Shown in pieces: positions 56,766-64,000 of a DNA stretch of 64,000 bases. The DNA lies in NCBI RefSeq assembly GCF_017591425.1, contig NW_024464918.1, positions 6,074,001 to 6,138,000 on the forward strand, read 5' to 3'. The DNA is from Ochotona curzoniae. Taxonomy: Eukaryota; Chordata; Mammalia; Lagomorpha; Ochotonidae. A program made the translations under genes and the position numbers. Positions within the stretch are counted from its first letter, which is position 1. The number at the start of each line of letters is the position of its first letter. The notes under the pieces are model-generated. The model made no database searches. It was not told where the DNA came from and saw nothing but the letters and a program-made list of their open reading frames with translations.

Positions 56766-58329
56766 ATGGATGGAGAGAAGGGGGAGAATTGCAGAGCTGA
56801 GTAAAGATTGATGCAGTAAATCTTTGAAGCTGAACTACTGTGAAAGGTTGCAAAAGACAGTATAAAAATCTAGAAAGATTCCCACGGTCTTGGTCTGTGC
56901 AATCAGATTCAGATTAGAAATGTTTGTCATCTATAGAATACACCATATAAGGTATAGATTCCAAGTTCATATTTATTCTCTACACTTAGCACACAACCCA
57001 AAGCAAACTTAGTAGCTCAAGGAACTTCCTGAAAAAAGGAGAAATGGAAAAATGAGACAAATGGATGAATACAGTGACAAGGGAACATTTGCTTCCTCCA
57101 AGTTCAGACCGGAGATGAAATGAAAATCATGTTACTAAATGCAGTTAACTTCTCGAGGACTGGAGCCATAGATGCAACCTGAGTTTTCCTAGTACAGGAA
57201 AAGGAAGGAAACCTGTTTTGCCAACCTAATGTGTTGACCCTTTAACCATTCTGGAGTCAGGTTGAAATCAATCGTGTCTTGTTCGGTTGAAAGACCTTGG
57301 GAGAGAGAGAGAGAGGCCTGTACAGGCTCTGCAACTTATTTCAGAGAAGTATTCTCTCTCACAGGAAACAGCACACCCCACAGGTATAACACCCTCTTCT
57401 CTGGCCTTGATAAGCCAGGATCTTGTTCTGACATGGTTCATCCGGTGCCTGTTATTGAGCCTCTTTGATGTCCAGACCAAATGTGGCCCATTTCCCCATG
57501 GGCCTTGGTGCCTTTCAGCATGTTTACCTGGCGGAGGTAGTTCTCAACAGCATCCGCCCAAGCTTTGAAGCAGACTGGGGTAGAGGGTGGGCGGATGCCC
57601 CCATGAAAAGGCTGATTGAATCTGTAGGCACCAGAGGTGACGCTGTGGGATTTCAGCAATGGTCTGTGAGCAAGCTCGGGTGGCACGGAATGAAATCCAC
57701 CTTCCTTCTACTTTTCTTTTCAGGTTTCACCTTGGAGGACCCCAGTGGTAGGTTGGATTGTGGTGGCTGAGGCATTGTCAAGGCCAAGGGCAAAGGGATA
57801 TGACCTACCACATGTCCCGGGTTGTTGACAGACAGGCTTACTGGTGCTCAAACTCCTACTGTTTTTGACAGCTTCCCTCCCTTTCATTCTTCTGACGCTT
57901 GGAAAATCTTGCCAGACTTAGCTGGCCTTAACAAGCCTTGTGTTGCCCAAAAGGGGGAAACCACCTCTGCTCTTAACCTGACCCAGCTCACTAGCCCTGG
58001 GGAGGCAAATGATGCAGAAAGTACAACCATCTCTGACTCTGGCCACATATATCTCCTAAGTCAGGAGACACAAAGAGTGGCCACAGCTTTCTTATGAATC
58101 CCTTATGGCCCCTTGACCCCTGAATAATAATAAATAGCATGCTCACAGGCTGTCCTGAAGATATGAAGACGTTTTGTGAGAACATCTGGTATTCATTGGC
58201 TCAGGAAAAGGCAAAAAAAAAAAAAAAATCACCAACCTTGGGACCGAATTTCATTTTCTTTTCATGTTGCCTTGTGGGTGAAGGAGCCCCCTCTGACTTG
58301 AAGCAAATGGGAGGCAGGGGTATGAGAGC

Positions 58330-58353
58330 TCCCTTTCAACTTTTAAAGGGAAC
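58330..58353. repeat. Palindrome-like 24-mer, copy 1
   Basis: Reads TCCCTTTCAAC then TTTTAAAGGGAAC. The arms CCCTTT and AAAGGG are complementary. It matches copy 2 at 58820-58843 in 22 of 24 positions. Confidence 0.85.
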
Positions 58354-58819
58354 ATAAAAATGCATACACAGTTTTGTGAAGAGGTTGTCTAGCAGGGGGT
58401 ATCCTTCAGAAGGGGGCTGGGGATATCTATTGTAACTTGCTGTCAGTAGATGGTTCCTCATGAACCCCTCCAACAGGACCCTGGGGTCCCACATGACAGG
58501 TTCTGTAATTGGGGTAAGAGACAGTGGGCTGTGCAGTCTTGAAGTGTCTGAGAGCCCAAAGTGCTGGTGTCCTCTCTCCTTCTCTTCCCTCCCTGGTACT
58601 CTACAGCACAGTGGCTTCTAAACTATTGAACACCCACAAATCAGGCTCTCCTTTGGATGCAGTGAAAGCTTACTTCTGAGGGTGGATTTTCCACTTTCCC
58701 ATGGGATGAGTGGAGGGTCTTCTCCTACCAGAAAAACTGGCTGCTCTTTGATCCATGAGTCCAAATCAGGATAGGTCTTAGGTAGCCAGTGTGACTTAAA
58801 ATGTTAGCAAACAGTGGGA

Positions 58820-58843
58820 TCCCTTTTAATTTTTAAAGGGAAC
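58820..58843. repeat. Palindrome-like 24-mer, copy 2
   Basis: Reads TCCCTTTTAAT then TTTTAAAGGGAAC, about 490 bp from copy 1. Upstream text (TGACTT..GCAAA) is also partly shared, hinting at an old local duplication. Confidence 0.85.
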
Positions 58844-60004
58844 TCTAATTCTACCCTTTATGACTTACTTAATTATCCTGGGTCCCTGAACAGCTGTCTA
58901 TTGATTCCAATTAACATGATTGACATCTCCTCTGGAAGCTGAAAGCTAATCAACTGCAGGATCCCCCACTGAGAATTCATTTCCTTCTTGGAGTCACTCC
59001 TGGGCAGGAGGAAACTTAAATAGAGAATTCAGATTCAGCACCCAGAGCTCTGATTTATTCTTTTATATACAGTCCCACAGTGTCTTGTAGAGTGGCAGGG
59101 CAGGGGGGTGGAGAATGGAGGGAAAGGCTACAAATGTTAGAATGGCAATTTATTTTTGGGCCACACTAAAGTTAATTCCATTGGCTTTATTTTACTTCCT
59201 CCCTCACCCCCTTTTTTTTTTGCGAAGCAAAGTTGATCCCTTGAATGTTTGATTTCCTTTTCCTCTCCTGTCCTGAAAGAACTCACAAGGTCTACGTTGT
59301 ATTTCTTCTGACAAGTTTAGAAGTTGACACAAACTTCCTGGTACAGCCAGTTTTTGATTTCTCTTTTTCCCGTCCAATGATGTAGACACAGATCTTAATG
59401 ATTTGCTCCTGATACTTTCAGACAAACAAGGGAAAGTAAGAGAGAAGCTATGTCAGATAACAGACCCGGCACTATAAGACAGCAGAGTGATGGAAGGATG
59501 CTAAGTATGAATCATAAAAGAAAACTAACATGCTTACTTAACACATATTTTTGCCTCTTGTGTGCCAGGAACATGGAAACTTCTGGAAGGAATGAGTGTG
59601 ATCTGGCTGTGATACCTGTGGCATCCTCTTCTCTCTGTGTGTCCTCCTACTTAGAAAGGCAGCTGAGTGTTTCAGTTGGCAGTGGGTTCAATATGAACAG
59701 TGACATGTGGTTGCCATCAAAGAAGAAAAAAGATGCTATTGCAGGCTACATGTCTCCAGTTCAAGGAAAGCAATGGTTAGGCAAATCCTAACATCAGTTG
59801 GCATTTTATTTTGTTTTCTGTAAGTGCAGGCACAATGGTGTTCATCACATTTTGATGAATGTGCAGTAGTAGCTGGCCCGTCACAGTTACTGCATAAGGC
59901 TTTGTCATATGAATCACTTCTCTTGGCACCTGATCCAGTCATGGCAAAAAAAGCAGGGCTAATTTGTTCTTCATTATTGTATCAAATGTAATAATTGTGG
60001 GGTG

Positions 60005-60052
60005 CATGTATGTATGTATGTATGTATGGATGGATGGATGGATGGGTGGATA
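60005..60052. repeat. (GTAT)n(GGAT)n microsatellite
   Basis: About 24 bp of ATGT units followed by about 24 bp of ATGG units. Confidence 0.97.
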
Positions 60053-60254
60053 AGGTAAAAGAAGAGAAAATGAGATGACACTTTGTTTAAGACAAGCAGG
60101 AGGAGGCTGACAATGGGAAAAATAAAGACCAGTGGTGACTCTCAAGAAAGGGCTCATGCACTTTGATTACATGCACATGAGTAGGTGTAGCACTGGAACC
60201 CTAGCTGTTGGCTCTCCTTTAGTTTTATTTGGATGAGAAGTGAAAAGAACGATG

Positions 60255-60555
60255 AGCTTAACTTTTCATCATTGTAACAAACTCCAAGACAGCCTAGCTT
60301 TGTAAAGGGCAGAGGTTTGCTTTGGCACGTGGTTTGGGAGGTTCTTAGTCCAAGACTGGCTGAGCACCACTGATCTGCTCTTGTTGGCAGGATCACATGG
60401 TGGTGGTGTAGAGCATCATGCTGCTAGCAGCAAGAAGCTCCATGTGTCATGTATATTTTATAAAGTCCCCAGGATTTAGTCATGGAGTACCCTTCTCAAT
60501 TTACCTAAACACCATGATTGGATTCAATTTCCATTTTGCAAATATCATTAACATA
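60255..60555 (-). mobile_element. MaLR (MST/MLT1-type) LTR, antisense, left part
   Basis: 'TTGTAACAAACTCCAAGACA', 'GCTTTGTAAAGGGCAGAGGT', 'GTTTGGGAGGTTCTTAGTCC' and 'CACATGGTGGTGGTGTAGAG' match an antisense MaLR LTR. A CSINE at 60556 interrupts it. Confidence 0.8.
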
Positions 60556-60876
60556 GGGCCCGGCGGTGTGGCCTAGTGGCTAAAGTCCTTGCCTTGAACG
60601 CATATGGGCGCCGGTTCTAATCCTGGCGGCTTCACTTCCCATCCAGCTCCCTGCTTGTAGCCTGGGAAAGCAGTCAAGGACGGCCCAAAGCCTTGGGAAC
60701 CTGCACCCATGTGGGATACCCAGAAGAAAGTTCCTGGATCCTGGCTCCAGATTGGCATGGCATCGGCCGTTGTGCTCATTTGGGGAGTAAATCAGTGGAT
60801 GGAAGATCTTCCTCTCTGTCTCTCCTCCTCTCTGTATATCTGACTTTGCAATAAATAATAAATAAATCTTTATAAA
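60556..60876 (+). mobile_element. CSINE, sense, young, nested in an LTR
   Basis: Full-length from 'GGGCCCGGCGGTGTGGCCTA' to 'ATAAATAAATCTTTATA'. Flanks AAATATCATTAACATA (60540-60555) and AAATATCATTAATATA (60877-60892) are a 16-bp target-site duplication with one mismatch. It belongs to the 'CTAGTGGCTAAAGTCC' head type. Confidence 0.98.
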
Positions 60877-60950
60877 AAATATCATTAATATAAAATGTTG
60901 GGGACTGAATTCGTGAGTTTGGAGAGACAAACGTTGAACCCCTTATAAGT
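60877..60950 (-). mobile_element. MaLR LTR, antisense, right part
   Basis: 'AATGTTGGGGACTGAATTCG' then 'GAGAGACAAACGTTGAACC' is the antisense LTR start ('ttggggattaaatttcaacatg..gggacacaaacattcaaacc'), completing the element begun at 60255. Confidence 0.75.
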
Positions 60951-62570
60951 GGTAGGAGCCAGCAACTTCAGCACATGTACTCTTGTGTTCTTCCACTCTT
61001 GACTGACTGTAGAAAATCCACGCCCTTCCTCCCCTCCCCCCACACATGCACCTGTGCCTCGTTGCTGCTTCTGGCCCCTTCCCATCCACTTAGAAATGAA
61101 GAGGAGGGAATGCTTGTAAGAAAGAATAATGGTTCACCTATATTGGGAAACCAATGTCCAGGACTGGCGTTGCAAGGCCAGTGCCTCCCTGGTAAAGATC
61201 AAATGCTTGTGGCAGATTTTCTTAGCAAAAATAGAGCCAACCACAACAAATAAATACAGTACCACAAACCCACCATGGCAACAACACAAAACTTTTGTTT
61301 CTCTTTCACTCATTTTCCAAATTTCAGTTTATGTCTAACAGATTTAAGTGTGTTGCCTATCATTTGTCAACCTCAAGTGCCAGTTTACATATCTTCATGT
61401 TACTACTTATCCCCGCAGTAAGTCTTGAGAATTAGAACCTTCCTGTAATCTTGAAAAAGAAGCTGGTGTCCAGGACTGGTGTTTGTGCAAAAGACAGAGA
61501 CCCTCCAGTACTACCCTTGCTGCCATCTTGAGAAAGCACGGTGCTCTCTACAATTTACAGACTCTTTTCCAATTCACTACTACTGTTGATGGTTGTTTTG
61601 CTATTGTTGTTGTTGTTAATCTTTTCTGAACTACGGACAAGGAGAGGGCAGAGGAAAGACTGATGACCTAAGAGGACAAAAATCATCAAGAAATAATACT
61701 TAATGGCAGTAGGCTGACCACTGCTTCCTGCTCTGGTTATCGGAGAGCCTTTCCAACTCCTAATAACTCTTACTTTTGGAGTCCCATCCTCTGTTAAACA
61801 TATAAGTTGCACTTACATCATGCATTAAATAGAATTCATTCACATAAAAATTAAAGCAGCTTGTACAATAGTACTGCTTATAATTTTGTTTTTATATTTT
61901 TCCATAGATTATTTTTAACCACCCTAAATATCTTTATGTGCCCTCAAATTGCTCAGGTGACCAAGATCCTGACCAACACAGGAAATAACCCTCTCTACCA
62001 TACTGGTTTTAGGAGCCCCTGCTGGGCTATTGGCTTTCCCCTTTCTTCAGCTTGCCATGATTTACAATCAGCCAGTCTTACACTGGTCTGATTACGGCAT
62101 CGCTCAACATTGGTCTGTTCCTTGACTAGCTATACTTGAAGAACAATTTATTAACTAAGTGTGGGATTGTTCTACGCAGGTAAACCAATGGGACATGGAA
62201 GCAGGGTTCTCTTTTCCAAGGCTGTGATTTTCCTCATGGAGAAGCCCATGCCACCTCTAGAGATGAGCCAGAGGCTAGACTGTAACACTTGACATAGCTG
62301 TTACTACCCCAGGCAAAAACACCATGCCAATCCGTGTGTATTAGTTCCCTGGAACTCGGGTGTGACATTATTTTTTAATGTAAAAAAAAATGACCGTATC
62401 CATGGTGAGATATAAATTCCCATGTGTTTGTTTTAAGAAAGCCAGTGTTACTCTGTTTTTACTTTGGCTCTATTGTCTTTCATACCCTACCAGTTTTATC
62501 AGAACCCAGAATGTCTTAGACAGTTGTAGGCAGGGAAGGACCGCTGACGAAAATAACAAGTAGTTCTACA
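60951..62570. other. Unique block, nothing certain
   Basis: Faint antisense MIR wording near 61360-61450 and an isolated LTR-end-like word (TGTATTAGTTCCCTGG at 62337-62352). A short (TTG)n run lies at 61592-61617. No gene supported. Confidence 0.4.
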
Positions 62571-62574
62571 GCAA

Positions 62575-62775
62575 GTTAGAATTTGTTGACTATTTACTGT
62601 ATGCCTAATTCATCATAGTATTTTAAACCTTATCCTGATGGCCACAACGTAAGGCAACTCTGGGTAAAATGAGCTTGCAGTTTGGAGAGCTTAAGCAAGC
62701 CATTCCAGAATACCTGAGAACCAAAAGTAGGTATTCAGATCTTTCTTGTCCATTAAGTCTGTTTACTGAGTCACA
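62575..62775 (-). repeat. MIR, antisense
   Basis: 'TTAAACCTTATCCTGATGGC', 'AGAGCTTAAGCAAGCCATTC' and 'GGTATTCAGATCTTTCTTGT' follow antisense MIR with strong divergence. Confidence 0.65.
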
Positions 62776-62849
62776 CCACTTTGTCCTTTCTGGCTTGTAT
62801 TTCATTCAGGGCATCTGCAGAGTTTGACATAGTTTCTTACATTTTTTTC

Positions 62850-62965
62850 CTCCGCAAGCATTTATTAGGTCCCATACTACGCTGCTAAGGGACAGAACTG
62901 ACCAATTTGATGCCTGCTGTCAAACTGCTCTTCACCAAGAAGTGGGTATTGGCCATGCATCCTTG
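62850..62965 (-). repeat. L2 3' end, antisense
   Basis: 'GCAAGCATTTATTAGGTCCC', 'ATACTACGCTGCTAAGGGAC' and 'GATGCCTGCTGTCAAACTGC' match antisense L2 ('agcatttattgagcacct..tgctaggc'). Confidence 0.65.
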
Positions 62966-63064
62966 CATACTTAGCTCTTTGCTGCTAGAGCAGAAAAAGA
63001 GCATCTGGGGGTGGGTTGGGGGGTGAGGTATGTTACAGGAGTTGTGGGCAGCTTTGGCAAAGCT

Positions 63065-63394
63065 AGTTAAGGCAGTACTACGCCACCAGCATCTCATGTT
63101 AGAGGGCCGGTTGAAGTCCCTGTTGCTCTGTCGCTAATCCAGGTGCCTGCTAATGCTCCTGAGAAAGCAACTGAAGATGACCCAAGGGCTTGAACTCTTG
63201 CCACCCATGCAAGAGACCTGGATGGAGTACCCACTTACAGGTTTGAGCCTGGCTCAGCACCAACCATTGCAGGGATTTGGGGCATGAACCAACAGATACA
63301 AGATTGCAAGATCCACCCCCCCATCTCTCTGTTACACACACACATACACCCCACCACTCAATGTGCAGTATGCCTTTCAAATAAATAAATTGAA
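63065..63394 (+). mobile_element. CSINE, sense
   Basis: 'TTAAGGCAGTACTACGCCAC', 'AGAGGGCCGGTTGAAGTCCC', 'CAACTGAAGATGACCCAAGG', 'CATGAACCAACAGATACAAG' and tail 'TTTCAAATAAATAAATTGAA'. Older subfamily. The tail passes into a CA microsatellite. Confidence 0.92.

Positions 63395-63432
<38 letters not shown>
63395..63432. repeat. (AC)n microsatellite at a SINE tail
   Basis: About 38 bp of uninterrupted AC directly 3' of the CSINE tail. Confidence 0.98.
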
Positions 63433-63437
<5 letters not shown>

Positions 63438-63830
63438 GGGAAATAGGGACAGCAGCAACATCCCGGGGCAAAAGGAAGCAGCCTTTCATATAGAGGTGGC
63501 TGAGAATGAAAACACATAACCTATTCAGAATGACAATGTAATCGGGGAATTCAGTCATCCAATTGGACTGAGGGATTCAGCCTGAGAGACAAGTGACATA
63601 AGGCCGAGTAGAAAGGTGGCGTCATGTGGTAAAGACATTGGCAGTGGGTAGTGAAGGCAAGAACCCCAGAAAAGTTGGGAAGATGATCTCAAGTTAGAAG
63701 AGAGGTCAGCAGTGATGGGGTAGAGGATTGGATTGAAAAGACATTTCAACTGGAAAATCAACAACATCTGGAGATAGATTAGAAAGGGGCAAGAGATTTA
63801 GGAGGAAAAGGAATCTGAAATTGTTCTTTT
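63433..63830. other. Unique sequence, nothing recognised
   Basis: No repeat or gene signature seen. Confidence 0.4.
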
Positions 63831-63837
63831 CAATTTT

Positions 63838-64000
63838 GTGTACTTATTTTTATTTATTTAAAGGGCAAAGAGACCAAGAGAAAGACAAAGCTCTTCTGCC
63901 TACTGGTTCACTCCCCAAATGCCCACAACAGCTGGGGCTGGCACAGGAGAAAGCCACAAGCCTAGATCTCAATCCAGGTCTTCCGGTTTGGTGGCAGAGA
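63838..64000 (-). mobile_element. CSINE, antisense, cut by the window edge
   Basis: Tail 'ACTTATTTTTATTTATTTAA', then 'CTACTGGTTCACTCCCCAAA', 'TGCCCACAACAGCTGGGGCT', 'AATCCAGGTCTTCCGG'. The head lies beyond position 64000. Confidence 0.93.

Larger units (their letters stand above)
56766..59999. other. Long unique block, no gene supported
   Basis: About 3.2 kb without a confident transposon. Frames near 57262-57770 (up to 101 codons) are open on both strands and match nothing known. A poly(A) run of about 16 is at 58213-58228. Two related 24-bp inverted-repeat words lie at 58330-58353 and 58820-58843. Confidence 0.45.

Noticed and set aside
57465..57770. 101-codon frame considered as an exon
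   Set aside because: Open on both strands, no family recognised, and no convincing pair of splice sites around a conserved frame.
58139..58357. Possible retrocopy ending in a 16-A run
   Set aside because: No target-site duplication found and the upstream text is not recognisable as an mRNA.
62337..62365. LTR end (TGTATTAGTTCCCTGG)
   Set aside because: Only about 16 bp match the MLT1 terminus and the continuation does not fit.

Overview
What this is: a stretch of mammalian nuclear DNA, almost certainly lagomorph and most likely a pika (Ochotona). It carries about 20 copies of the lagomorph-specific, tRNA-derived C-repeat SINE (CSINE). The youngest copies have heads of the type 'GGGCCCGGC...TGTGGCCTAGTGGC' and tails ending in (A/T)AAATAAATCTTT, which I associate with pika rather than rabbit. 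There are no Alu, B1/B2 or other order-specific SINEs. Pan-mammalian relics (MIR, L2, old L1, MER2/Tigger, hAT, MLT1/MST and MLT2 LTRs) fill much of the rest. No CpG island is visible.

Genes: I cannot support any protein-coding exon, tRNA, rRNA or other functional RNA gene. All open reading frames are short (up to about 200 codons), overlap on both strands, often cross SINEs or microsatellites, and match no family I recognise. The window is best read as intergenic or deep intronic sequence.

Layout. 1-13 kb: a CSINE, a fresh-looking retroposon with a perfect 15-bp target-site duplication and a G-quadruplex (306-579), a TC/CA microsatellite with a CSINE, a well preserved old L1 3' end (7.8-8.4 kb), a full-length MaLR LTR (10.0-10.4 kb), L2 relics and a 134-bp GT/GA microsatellite (12.8 kb). 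13-21 kb: a near-complete MER2 DNA transposon, then mostly repeat-free DNA including a candidate conserved block (14.5-15.5 kb), and an MLT2 LTR (17.3-17.7 kb). 21-32 kb: a cluster of MIR, hAT and L1 relics, inverted CSINEs (26.8-27.4 kb), and a long quiet stretch (28.6-31.6 kb) containing an octamer-bearing block. 32-41 kb: an L1 tail, many CSINEs including a three-SINE cluster (35.5-36.6 kb) and a CSINE nested in a CSINE (40.0-40.7 kb). 41-48 kb: L2, an AT-rich quiet region, MIRs and the best enhancer-like candidate (46.9-47.2 kb), which contains a near-perfect 13-14 bp inverted repeat. 48-64 kb: more CSINEs, two of them with clear target-site duplications (53.76-54.08 and 60.56-60.88 kb, the second nested in an LTR), an L1 3' end, L2 and MLT1 relics, and microsatellites.

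How it works together: nothing points to a gene pathway. The content is a record of successive transposon waves (L2/MIR, then MER2/hAT and MaLR/ERVL, then old L1, then lagomorph L1 and CSINE) separated by unique sequence, some of which may be cis-regulatory. Repeat assignments rest on remembered consensus sequences, and boundaries are approximate unless a target-site duplication is given.
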